Both the position numbers and the translations under genes were made by a program. A stretch of DNA of 64,000 nucleotides from Cordylochernes scorpioides (taxonomy: Eukaryota; Arthropoda; Arachnida; Pseudoscorpiones; Chernetidae). The notes below the pieces were generated by a model that saw nothing but the letters and a program-made list of their open reading frames with translations, was not told the DNA's origin and searched no databases. Below, piece by piece: positions 46,067 to 56,988 of this stretch. Each line of letters starts with the position of its first letter. The first letter of the stretch is position 1. The stretch is taken from the NCBI GenBank assembly GCA_030710605.1, contig CP092868.1, positions 26,727,050 to 26,791,049 on the forward strand, in the 5' to 3' direction.

Positions 46067-46778
46067 TGATATAAATATTATTTAGACATTTTATATTATT
46101 GACAACTTAACGCGTCCATCTATGCAAGTTCTTCCTAAGTCTTGAGGTGAGAGGAGATCACGAAAACCTCTCCCCCTGATTAACTGGAAAAGGAATTTTC
46201 CATGTTGGAGAAATCTCTCCTCGACTGTGCATAATTATACATAATCTCTTTGTTTATAGTTTCCTTTCTTAAACTGGCGAAACCGTTGGGAAGGTTCGCT
46301 AATGATGAACCAGGCCCTTCCATTTATTTATCATTTTAGTAAGAGCAGTAGAAAAATGTTTTATTTACAAAAAGAACGCGTCAAATTAGTTTAAATATCT
46401 TAAAATAGATGGCGTTCTAATCCATTCATGTGACTATACATCTTTTAAAACTTAAGTGTTGCGTATGGTCTAACATTGAAGAATGTCAATAAAACTGTTT
46501 TAAATATATTCCATGTATAACAAATGAAAACATTAAGACGCAAGTGTTCCTTTCACAAATAAATCAAACTTCTACTGTCCTTACTGCGATGGAAAAAAAT
46601 ATTGGGAGTCTTGGCTCATCAGTGGTAAACCCTTCAAGCGGTTTCGCCAATTTAATCTACCAGACCTCACTGTCTGGAGGAGGACTCTCTCAAGGTGGGG
46701 AAGCCTTCCTTGCTGAAGATATTTGTACACAACTATATATGAAAAACAATAGAAAAAAATAAAAGTGGGTCAGGTGTT

Positions 46779-46885
46779 GATATTAAAAATAAAGAAGGCA
46801 TTTCCTGACCACAAGCACATGTGCTTTTTAGATGGCAGAGCGCCATCTAGTGGAGCAAAAATAAACTAAACGTTTATTTATAACT
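46779..46885 (+). mobile_element. Ribozyme-repeat fragment without ribozyme
   Basis: Contains gaaggcatttcctgaccac, then agatggcagagcgccatct, an imperfect palindrome on the agatggcg box, and agtggagcaaaaataaac. The hammerhead section is absent. Confidence 0.6.
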
Positions 46886-47499
46886 ATATATATATTCCCC
46901 TACACTTTATATACCCTTTTACTCTTTTATTTTTCCACCTTTGTAAAATTTGATTAAAATAATCAATAAAATTGTTTGAATTGTCAAATTGTCTACCAGA
47001 CCTCACCACTGATGAGCCAAGCCCTCCCAATATATCGCATTAAGGAGAATAGAGAAAAGTTTGATTTATTTGTGAAAAGAAACATTCGCGTCTTAAATGT
47101 TTTCATTTGTTATATATAGATGGCGCGTTATTGATTTGCATATATTCTAAGTATGTAAATAGAAATGTAAAGAGTGAAATAAGATGGGCGATAACTGGAT
47201 TAGAAATGAAGAAGTTTTGACAAGATAGATGAACGAAGCATGTTGAAGGTCATTATAGAAAAAGACAAAAATGATCGATTAAGAAATAAATTAAGAAGAA
47301 ATGGAGCCTTGAATAAATTTGTGTGAAAAAGGTAATGAATAGAAAGATAACGTTTTTGTATAGAAATGTTCTGGAGGAGTTTGACAATTTGATGACTACA
47401 TTCCTTCCCCATGCCACACGTTCAGTCTCTTCCCGAGAGAGAATCCTTCAGAGACAAATTATAGAATCTCATTGTAAAGGACAACATCTACATTCATGT

Positions 47500-48215
47500 A
47501 TCAAGTATATCTGTATTCAGACAATAACTCTGAAAGATATTACAGTGACCTTTATGGAAGACACACTATATACACTCATGGACAAAACTTAAGGAAGTTG
47601 TACCTTTTACCATGTATATCTGTATTCAGACAATAACTCTGAAAGATATTACATTGGCCTTTATTGAAGATACACTATATACACTCATGGACAAAATTTA
47701 AAGAAGTTGTACCTTTTACCATGTATATCTGGGTTCAGACAATAACTCTGAAATATATTACAGTGACCTTTATTGAAGACAAACTATATACACTCATGGA
47801 CAAGACTTAAGGAAGTTTTACCTTTCAGCATGTATATCGGGATTCAGACAATAACTCTGAAAGATATTACAGTGACCTTTATTGAAGACACACTATATAC
47901 ACTCATGGACAAGACTTAAGGAAGTTGTACCTTTCAGCATGTATATCGGGATTCAGACAAACAATAACTCTGAAAGATATTACAGTGACCTTTATTGAAG
48001 ACACACTATATACACTCATGGACAAGACTTAAGGAAGTTGTACCTTTCAGCATGTATATCGGGATTCAGACAATAACTCTGAAAGATATTTGATACACCG
48101 TGACCTTTATTGAAGACATGAGATAAATAAGTGTAAACAAAATTGCCTCTATCTCTTTCAAAAACATACGACCGTCGAAATCAAATACTTTCCACTTCCT
48201 CAAGTTTGTCCATTA
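47500..48215 (-). mobile_element. Tc1-like MITE with six 109-bp units
   Basis: Paralogue of 5610-6245 with one more unit; the gggattcagacaataac-type block recurs at about 47514, 47622, 47731, 47838, 47947 and 48061. The fifth unit has a 4-bp duplication (acaaacaataac). Confidence 0.8.
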
Positions 48216-48735
48216 GTATATTTGAAAAGACGAAGTAAACTTTAGAGAAAAGTTTCCTCCTACCTGAGAATAGCTAAGTGTTAACAATGGTAAATTAGAT
48301 TATAGAAACTGTCCATTGTTGGAAGGTATCCTTTACCTAGACTACCTGCTCATGGAGTAGTTGTACTGAAATTTAAGATCTAAAAATGATCGGTAGTGTG
48401 ACATGGGAACTCAGAATTTCTCTTTCAAACCAACCATAATCTATTTTGAAATTACTATGAAACAAATCCTATTACTATGGAACAAATCCTATTTTATTAA
48501 ACAAAACGTACAGCACTTCCACTAAAGTTCAGAAATGTGTTTCATTCTTCAGGTAATCCAAAGAGAGTTTGGACGGGGTTTTTGATAATGACGTCCTCTG
48601 GGGAATAAACGAGGGAGAGAGTCTGGAAGGCGGGAGCAGAGTAAATGTTTGTAAATGATCCTAAAATATCCCGGATGTCGTGGCGGGGCGCTCTTCTTTC
48701 GTTTGGAGTTGGCTTCTGCTCTCTGGTCCTCTCAA

Positions 48736-50282
48736 CTTGTCCACATAGTTACCCTTCATTTCTTGTTCTGTTCTTCTTTTGACGACATGTCCACATAGTC
48801 CCTCTTCATTCCTTGTTTTGTTCTTCTTTTGACATGTCCACATAGTTACCCTTCATTCCTTGTTTTCTGTTCTTCTTTTGACATGTCCACATAGTCAATT
48901 CATTCCTTGTTGTGTTCTTCTTTTGACATGTCCACATAGTTACCCTTCATTCCTTGTTTTGTTCTTCTTTTGATATGTCCACATAGTCAATTCATTCCTT
49001 GTTCTGTTCTTCTTTTGATATGTCCACATAGTTCCTCTATTCCTTGTTCTGTTTTGACATGTCCACATAGTTCCTCTTTTCCTTGTTCTGTGTTCTTCTT
49101 TTGACATGTCCACATAGTCCCTTCATTCCTTGTTCTGTTCTTCTTTTGACATGTCCACATAGTTCCTCTATTCCTTGTTCTGTTTTGACATGTCCACATA
49201 GTTCCTCTTTTCCTTGTTCTGTGTTCTTCTTTTGACATGTCCACATAGTCCCTTCATTCCTTGTTCTGTTCTTCTTTTGACATGTCCACATAGTTCTTCT
49301 ATTCCTTGTTCTCTGTTCTTCTTCTGACATGTCCACATAGTTCCTCTATTCCTTGTTCTCTGTTCTTCTTTTGACATGTCCACATAGTTCCTCTATTCCT
49401 TGTTCTCTGTTCTTCTTCTGACATGTCCACATAGTTCCTCTATTCCTTGTTCTCTGTTCTTCTTCTGACATGTCCACATAGTTCCTCTATTCCTTGTTCT
49501 CTGTTCTTCTTTTGACATGTCCACATAGTTCCTCTATTCCTTGTTCTCTGTTCTTCTTCTGACATGTCCACATAGTTCCTCTATTCCTTGTTCTCTGTTC
49601 TTCTTTTGACATGTCCACATAGTCACATCATTTCCCTGTTCTCTGTTCTTCTTTTGACATGTCCACATAGTCACTTCATTCCTTGTTTTGTTCTTCTTTT
49701 GATGTGTCCACATAGTTCCTCTATTCCTTGTTCTGTTTTTGACATGTCCACAAAGTCACTTCATTCCTTGTTCTGTTCTTCTTTTGACGACATGTCCACA
49801 TAGTCAATTCATTCCTTGTTCTGTTCTTCTTTTGATATGTCCACATAGTTCCTCTATTCCTTGTTCTCTGTTCTTCTTTTGACATGTCCACATAGTCACT
49901 TCATTCCTTGTTCTGTTCTTCTTTTGATATGTCCACATAGTTCCTCTATTCCTTGTTCTCTGTTCTTCTTTTGACATGTCCACATAGTCACTTCATTCCT
50001 TGTTCTGTTCTTCTTTTGATATGTCCACATAGTTCCTCTATTCCTTGTTCTCTGTTCTTCTTTTGACATGTCCACATAGTCACTTCATTCCTTGTTCTGT
50101 TCTTCTTTTGATATGTCCACATAGTTCCTCTATTCCTTGTTCTCTGTTCTTCTTTTGACATGTCTCCATAGTCCCTCCATTCCTTTTTCTGTTCTTCTTT
50201 TGACGACATACCCACATAGTTCCTCTATTCCTTGTTCTATTAATTTGATGAGATCTCCATATAATCTCTCCATTACTTGTTT
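48736..50282. repeat. 47/49-bp minisatellite, short allele (copy B)
   Basis: About 32 units of the 6810-13072 array, more diverged from each other (cacttcattcc, caattcattcc, cctctattcc, cctcttttcc variants). Variants such as gttacccttcattcc appear only here. Both ends align with copy A. Minus-strand frames (MWTCQKKN...) are read-through. Confidence 0.95.
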
Positions 50283-50913
50283 AGGAATTTCAATGTTATA
50301 CGAGTAATATAACGCGTACAAGAACAATTTAACTACTAACAACGCCCAAAACATCTCGAAATTCACAAAAATACTCAAAATCTAAAGAAAGCGAAGACTA
50401 AGAAAGAGTAATTTAAATACAAATAATTAGGTTGAATATCTAAATAAGTAGAAGAAGAACAATTTAAATTCCAAGGAAACTGCTTAAGATGCATTACTAA
50501 TTCCAAAAAAAATCAAGAACAATAATAATCCCTAAGGAATATGTCAGAACACAAAAAAAGATAATGACCAACAAATAAAACCCTAATTGGATTTTTTCCC
50601 AAAGAAACACCTATATGCAACCTAGCTTATATGTAAATAATTATAGCTCTTGTGGAGAGAGTGGAAAAAAAAGGGGAAATGGGGGGAGGGGGGGGGGGGG
50701 GGGGGGGGGTAAGAGAACGCTTTAAGAATTAATTTTAATTACTCTAATTAGTGTTGGTTTTTCAATTTTTTTTTTTATAACAAATATCAAGATTTAGAAC
50801 ATTTTGATAATCTGGTTAGTTACAGTTCTAAGGTCAATTTTGAACTCCAGAAAAAAAAAAAAGATTCTTATAAAGTGTGTTTCAAAATTCGAAACTATTT
50901 TAAAAGCGTAAGA

Positions 50914-51330
50914 TTCTTTTTGAAATTAAACAATTTCTACTGACCTTACTGCAATGGAAAAATTAATGGGAGGGCCTGGCTCATCAGTGGTGAACCCTCC
51001 CAGCGGTTTCGCCAGTTTAATCTACCATACCGCTGTTATATTGCATTTTTGGAACTTCCTTTTATAGTGATACTGTTGGAAGACTCTTGGAATGGGTATT
51101 TTTAGAAGAACTATGGATTAATAAATAAATAGAAGAACAGTAGATTAAACAGGCGAAACCGCTGGGAGGGTTCACCACTGATGAGCCAGGCCCTACCATT
51201 AATTTTTCCATTTGCAGTAAGGGCAGTAGAAATTGTTTAATTTTAAAAAGAATCTTACGCCTTTAAAATAGTTTCGAATTTTGATAACAGATGGCGCGAT
51301 AGTGCATTATAAAGTGTGTTCAATTATCAT
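50914..51330. mobile_element. Foldback element, complete in copy B
   Basis: Arms of about 150-190 bp start aaattcgaaactattttaaa at the left and end with its complement at the right, followed by acagatggcgcgatag. The open-stem-II hammerhead-like motif sits in each arm, at 50970-51009 (-) and 51147-51186 (+). Copy A has lost the outer right arm. Confidence 0.8.
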
Positions 51331-51344
51331 AGGACTGCGCCATC

Positions 51345-52075
51345 TATATATATAAAAAAAGAAAACATTAAAACACGAAAGTTTCTTTTTATACATAAAA
51401 CAAACTTCTACTATCCTTACTGCGATGAAAAAATATTGCCACATGGAAAATTAGGGAAGACAAACTTCAGGATGACACAGCAATTTATTTAAGAACAAAC
51501 TATGAATGATAAACAAAAGATAAGCAAAAAAGGGAAGTGTATAGAGTAGAAAAATATAAAAAAATAATACTCTGCTAATAAAATAATAAATACTTTGTTA
51601 CAATATTATGAAGGCTTTGACTCATCAGTGGTGAAAAGGCTTTCGACAATTTAATCTACAAGATCGTTTTCTTTAGAGCTTTAATACTGTATTGGATCAT
51701 TCTGATTATATATGAACTAGCCGAATGACCCGGGCAACGCCCGTATTTTACCCGATTGAATGTTTTTATTCAAATACTATTTGTTACAATTATAAATTGG
51801 CGCCTTAAATAAATGCATATATTAGTTAATAACTATAGCCTATGTGCTTTATCTGTATATGTACTGATGGGGGGGGGGGGCAAAGGTGGCGTGATCGTAG
51901 CCAACCAATAGGAGGGCGCCATTCCAAAAAAAAAAAAAAAAGCAAAGGTGACAGAGTTTATTAGGAGATGAAGAATTACGCTCGTAACTGTATATAGAAT
52001 TGCAGCAAAAGAAGGGTGGAATCTTAGAAATGGTATTCAAGTAAACTATAGACATAATATTTTAGGACAGTAGAA
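51345..52075. mobile_element. Second foldback element with Helitron-like insertion
   Basis: Paralogue of 14020-14760. The Helitron-like insertion spans about 51716-52001 (minus), with hairpin cgggcgttgcccgggtcat read as cgggcaacgcccgt and CTAG at 51717. G and A runs inside differ in length from copy A. Confidence 0.65.
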
Positions 52076-52338
52076 TTACTTATAAATATTTACATCGAGT
52101 AATGCATCGAGTAATAAAAATGATTTGACAAAGTCATAACTGTGAAAAAATAGTACATATGTGATATTGTACTGGGATAAGGTGCATAATAATGAAAAAA
52201 GGCATCTCCTTATCGTGCAACTGAAAGTTGCTGATGGCTTGCGCCATCTATCGGAATAAATATCAAATATTCTCGTTGATTTTTTAATTATTCCAGAATT
52301 GGCCAAATACCCATTCTTGATTAATCAAGAAAAGCTAA

Positions 52339-52378
52339 CCACGGACGCGTTTCGGGCTGTTGGCCCTCATCAGCGTGG
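52339..52378 (-). ncRNA. Minimal type I hammerhead ribozyme, intact core
   Basis: Minus strand: CCACG, CTGATGA, GGGC-CAACA-GCCC, GAAA, C-GC-G, UC, CGTGG. Stems I and II are fully paired, and GUC is the preferred cleavage triplet. It is directed away from its plus-strand twin at 52492-52531. Confidence 0.85.
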
Positions 52379-52491
52379 TGCAAGCTGTACCTCAACGACC
52401 AAAAACGAGTCTGGCCTTAACTACCCGTTTCATGATTTTTCAGGATGCCTTGAATGACCAGTTTTTTTTGGTCGTTGAGGTACAGCTTGCA

Positions 52492-52531
52492 CCACGCTGA
52501 TGAGGGCCAACAGCCCGAAACGCGTCCGTGG
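52492..52531 (+). ncRNA. Minimal type I hammerhead ribozyme, intact core
   Basis: Identical 40-nt design to 52339-52378 on the other strand. The copy A orthologue (15018-15057) differs by one stem II base. Predicted cleavage is 3' of C52526 (GUC). Confidence 0.85.
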
Positions 52532-53146
52532 TTAGCTTTTCTTGATTAATCAAGAATGGGTATTTGGCCAATTCTGGAATAATTAAAAAATCAACGAGAA
52601 TTGTTGATATTTATTCCGATAGATGGCGCAAGCCATCAGCAACTTTCAGTTGCACGATAAGGAGATGCCTTTTTTCATAGTCATATATATTCCCAAACTA
52701 CTTCCAATTAACAAATAATCCTCAAAACCACACACACACATTACAATACCCAGATAGTATTGTACAAGAATTCTATGTTTTCCTACACAAGGAACCGACA
52801 AATATCCCTTCCCCCCCGAGGTAGCTTGCCTGGAGCACAAATTCTTCTAATGCCACCAGTAATTGCTTCTACTTATTTTCTCATCTCTAACGGATTTCTT
52901 CTTCAGCTTTCGTTGACTAGGAGGTATTTCTAAATTAAAATACCATTTCTCTCTCTTTCTATCTGGATCCTTTTTACATATATTCCCACTTTATTTAGAT
53001 TAATTGCATATACAGATGCTTTCGTATGCACATATACAGTTTTTTGACCATTAAAACAAATTTATTGTGACAACTCAGTCAATATTTACAAAATGAGGAA
53101 GAGATCACAAAAATAATTAGAGAAAATAAAAAGATAACAAAAAGTG

Positions 53147-53216
53147 TGTTTGAACCAGGGACATCAGGTTCTAAAGTCTAAAGCTTTCGCAGCTAGGCTA
53201 TTTTGCCTTATTATAT
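53147..53216 (-). repeat. tRNA-like SINE head (copy B)
   Basis: Paralogue of 15676-15748: ctggttcaaacac B-box-like, tagcctagctgcg A-box-like. It marks the right end of detectable homology between the copies. Confidence 0.5.
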
Positions 53217-53365
53217 AATTTTTTAAAGAAGAATTTAATATGTACAAATTTGAATTTTCAGCCGGGGAGTCTTCCCCACTGTACAAGTGTCCTCTTTCAG
53301 GCGATGTCCTCAATTCCACCATCCAGCCCCACCTGCACGAAGTACCGATAAATTCGGCACTTCGC

Positions 53366-53562
53366 TGACATATACAGTTGAACTTCCATGAAAATACATT
53401 CTTGCTAGAAGATATCTCTCTTTAAAGGAAAGCTTTCATTGTCAAAATGATATTTTTTATCATTTAGCAGGTCATTTAGTAGGTAAAAAGACACCTCTCA
53501 CTAAAGGACACATCGGATCTGCAACTAGATGTTGTTCTCTACTGGAAGGTTCTACTCTGTAA
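53366..53562. mobile_element. pogo/Tigger-like MITE, diverged
   Basis: Left end cagttgaacttccatg, right end ctggaaggttctactctgta. The interior has ctttaaaggaaagctttcat, as in 22398-22573. Confidence 0.65.
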
Positions 53563-53658
53563 TAAATATTTAATTTAATCAGTAGCGAAATGCTTCATTA
53601 AAGTCAGCTTTAAGAATAATGGTTTTAGATATGGTTAATTTTACTATTTATTTATAGT

Positions 53659-53843
53659 TACAGTAGAATCTCCATGAGAGGATACTCGCGCTAGAGGACA
53701 CCTCTCTACAAAGGATAGTTTTCATTTGTAAAATTACCATTTTTTACTATTTAGCAACTCTCCGGTAAGAGGACACCTCTTCCTAAAAGACACTTTGTCT
53801 TTGTAATTAGGTGTTCTTTACAGGGAGGTATTTCTACTGTATA
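53659..53843. mobile_element. pogo/Tigger-like MITE
   Basis: Left end acagtagaatctccatgaga, right end agggaggtatttctactgta, flanked by ta. It shares actcgcgctagaggacacct with the 22.4-kb copy. Confidence 0.75.
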
Positions 53844-53845
53844 TA

Positions 53846-54003
53846 CTATCTGATTATTAGTATTATTACTATTATTATCCTTAGTACACATAGTACAGGC
53901 CATGATAATCATGGTAGATAGTAGTTGGCGACTGCTTTTACTCAAAGTTAACCACAATCTACACATGTGAAAAGTTGTTCGACTTTTCCACTTGCATTTT
54001 ATG
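53846..54003 (-). mobile_element. 5'-truncated SINE copy
   Basis: Minus strand matches the body and 3' part of 39199-39504 (aagtcgaac, cttttcacatgtgtagat, atgattatcatggcctgtac) and ends in a gataataatagtaataa tail instead of plain poly-A. Confidence 0.7.
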
Positions 54004-54004
54004 G

Positions 54005-54362
54005 GTCAGTCTTCTTCTTTCTTTCTTATTTCCCCACTCAATCATATTACGGTACTTGTAAAGTTGACAACCATCATGATTGGGTGAAGTAGAATGCGTC
54101 TGCCTTTGTCATTAAGACTGGGAGCACTACTCAGTGGCAGGCCGACATAGCTCCAAAAGAAATGGCCGCCTATGACATGAGGAACAGACACTATGTGCAG
54201 CCGCTCCTAACATGGAGTATAAACACGGCTCATCCTATATCCCTGGATTAGGAGCCCTTACAGGGTACTATCAGCCAGGCCAGCTGAATCCAGGTTTTTT
54301 AGTGAACATGTTACTGTTCCCCTTCCTCCTTTTTCATCCGGGCTTGGGACCGGCAAAGGCTT
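54005..54362 (+). repeat. Dispersed ~350-bp repeat, copy 3 of 3
   Basis: See 16299-16662. The match stops at ggcaaaggc, a few bases earlier than in the other two copies. Confidence 0.75.
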
Positions 54363-54364
54363 GT

Positions 54365-54850
54365 GGGATAGTAATGGACAGTAGTGTCAGTTTTTTTATT
54401 TATAAAAGAAAAAAAAAGTTCTATGAATATCATAATTTATTGTATTAATATACAGATTTATGAGCTTAGAAGAGATTAAGGCTAATGATGACGAGTTTGT
54501 TTAAGATTTAAGGAAAGCGCCTTTATTTGGAATCCTCTAATTAATGCGAAATCGAAAAAATCTCTGCTCGATTATCATTAAAAAACATGAAAACAAAATT
54601 ATTTAGTTGTTAACTATTTGTTTATAGAGAAAAGTTTTAACACAGGAACTAATTGTTGATGGGTTTAACAGAATAATTAATGATGGTTCATTAGAGGGTA
54701 GTTAAATACACAGAACTCTTGTTTTAATTATTTATTGATAATTGAAGGTACCTTCGTTTGTTCACGTTTGTTTAACATTGTGTAAACACCTTCTGTGAAT
54801 ATTTATTGTGTTTTTATCCTCTGTTTTTTTTTTTAAGGAAATCACTGGAA
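54365..54850. other. AT-rich sequence, nothing recognised
   Basis: No element or gene seen. The 78-codon frame at 54212-54448 starts inside the repeat and runs into poly-A. Confidence 0.5.
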
Positions 54851-54859
54851 TTTGCTTAT

Positions 54860-55060
54860 AAGACTTTTATAACAAATGAAAACATCAAGACGCGAATGTT
54901 TCTTCTCATGAATAAATCAAATTTCTACTGTCCTTGCTGCGATGAAAAAATATTGGGAGGGCTTGGCTCATCAGTGGTGAACATTCCCAACGGTTTTGCC
55001 AATTCAATCTACCAGACTGCTTCTTTAGATCTCTAATACTGTATTGGATCATTCTGATTT
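54860..55060 (+). mobile_element. Foldback-family left arm feeding the 81-bp array
   Basis: Contains gtttcttctcatgaataaat, ttctactgtccttgctgcg, and the open-stem-II motif at 54960-54999 (minus; TTGGC/GCCAA, GCAAAA replacing CGAAA). It then runs through ctctaatactgtattgg into the first 81-bp unit. Confidence 0.7.
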
Positions 55061-56022
55061 TATATGCTACAATGAAGGGTGGAATCTTAGAAATGGTATT
55101 TAAGAAAACTATGGACATAAGCTTTTAGGACAGTAGAATTATATATGCTACACTGAAGTGTGGAATCTCAGAAATGGTATTTAAGAAAACTATGCACATA
55201 AGCTTTTAGGACAGTAGAATTATATATGCTACACTGAAGGGTGGAATCTTAGAAATGGTATTTAAGCAAACTATGGACATAAGCTTTTAGGACAGTAGAA
55301 TTATATATGCTACACTGAAGGGGGGAATATTAGAAATGGTATTTAAGAAAACTATGCATATAAGCTTTTAGGACAGTAGAATTATATATGCTACACTGAA
55401 GAGTGGAATCTTAGAAATGGTATTCAAGTAAACTATGGACATAAGCTTTTAGGACAGTAGAATTATATATGATACATTGAAGGGTGGAATCTTAGAAATA
55501 TTATTTAAGAAAACTATGGACATAAGCTTTTAGGACAGTAGAATTATATATGCTACACTGAAGGGTGGAATCTTAGAAATGGTATTTAAGCAAACTATGG
55601 ATATAAGCTTTTAGGACAGTAGAATTATATATGCTACACTGAAGGGTAGAATCTTAGAAATGGTATTTAAGAAAACTATGCATATAAGATTTTAGGATAG
55701 TAGAATTATATATGCTACACTGAAGGGTGGAATATCAGAAATGGTTTTTAAGAAAACTATGGACATAAGCTTTTAGGACAGTAGAATTATATATGCTACA
55801 CTGAAGGTTGGAATCTTAGAAATGGTATTTAAGCAAACTATGGACATAAGCTTTTAGGACAGTAGAATTATATATGCTACACTGAAAGATGGAATCTTAG
55901 AAATGGTATTTAAGTAAACTATGGACATAAGCTTTTAGGACAGTAGAATTATATATGCTACATTGAAGGGTGGAATCTTAGAAATGGTATTTAAGCAAAC
56001 TATGAACATAAGCTTTTAGGAC
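55061..56022. repeat. 81-bp satellite, about 12 units
   Basis: Unit: gctacactgaagggtggaat, cttagaaatggtatttaaga, aaactatggacataagcttt, taggacagtagaattatata t. The same sequence occurs once inside the foldback elements at 14690-14760, 52003-52075 and 62765-62850, so the array arose by amplifying that element's interior. Confidence 0.9.
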
Positions 56023-56029
56023 AGGGAAG

Positions 56030-56985
56030 GCAAACTGAAGATTTACAGCAGATCTTGAGGCCCTAGTTAGTTGCAATATATTAGCGACTGATTCCAGGAT
56101 TCCACAGTATAGTAGAAATCAAGATTTCCTTCCAAAATACTTTTCCCTGGAAGCATGATAATTTTACTCTAAAATGCATTATATTTATCAACCTAGTTAA
56201 AATACCTTTAATAGTGGTGATAAGAAATGAGCCATAACACACACATTTTGACAAATTCACATAAAAATCAAACCTTGTTGACTTTGCTTAGAATATATTT
56301 TAATGAAACTGATCCCAACAAATATTAATTAAACATTATATTTATTGATTTACAAGAGAGAGAACAAAATATGAAAAGAAAACTAATATTGAACAAAGGA
56401 ACTTTTTTTGTTTCGGTTAGCGCCTATTTACCTGTGAGATTACACACACTCTGTGATAACAAATAATTAATATATATAATAATATATGGTAATACGTAAA
56501 ATAAAATGGCCTGTGTGGGAGTACAAGGGAAGATAGTCAGGTTAACAAACAACCCCCTTGGTAAACAAGTATCACGACTTCATTCTCCCCTAGGGGACTT
56601 ATCGTACTTAAAGCGGCTTAAAAGCGGCTAGACGGGATGATCAAGGTTCAGTTCTCACCGAGGTGGTCTCGACACCAGTTGTTCTAGGGGTTGTTCTGGG
56701 ACCTTCTATCTTTCCTCCCCGATCTATTTCCTCACGGGGCCTCTGGATCCTGTGTGTCCTTACCACCCATCACTCAATAACCACGACTGCTTCTAACCAA
56801 CATGCCACACTACAGTCATCCAACAACATAAACTACATTACTACATATATATATATATATATATTAATAAAATGCAAATTTCATAAGTGTACATCACTAA
56901 AAACTTTCGTTACAATGCATCAATTTCAACCAAATTTTCAACATTTATGTAAAACGAGATGGAGCAGGTTTTGCTTAACATCAAA
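56030..56985. other. Unrecognised sequence
   Basis: 56212-56240 resembles the end of the 44036 element (agtggtgataagaaatgagc). 56500-56800 is GC-richer, with ccccctaggggacttatcgt-like stretches and several frames of up to 133 codons on the plus strand that do not look like any family I know. No gene called. Confidence 0.4.
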
Positions 56986-56988
56986 ATA

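Larger units (their letters stand above)
52195..52676. mobile_element. Ribozyme palindrome: two opposed hammerhead repeats
   Basis: Arms 52195-52405 and 52465-52676, about 211 bp each and nearly identical, around a 59-bp spacer (cgagtctggccttaactacc...). Each arm reads from the centre outward: caacgacc-type lead, hammerhead, attaatcaag palindrome, ttggccaattctgg, agatggcgcaagccatcag, cgataaggagatgcc. In copy A only the right arm survives. Confidence 0.9.
44828..53216 (+). repeat. Segmental duplication, copy B
   Basis: Collinear with 3253-15748. It starts with a single unit of the 62-bp minisatellite (44828-44892), then the same exit sequence. Private features: an insertion at about 45026-45247, a LINE insertion at 45482-46066, a ribozyme-repeat fragment at 46779-46885 replacing the foldback of copy A, a short minisatellite, complete foldback arms at 51240-51330, and both arms of the ribozyme palindrome. 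It ends near the tRNA-like sequence at 53147-53216. Confidence 0.9.
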
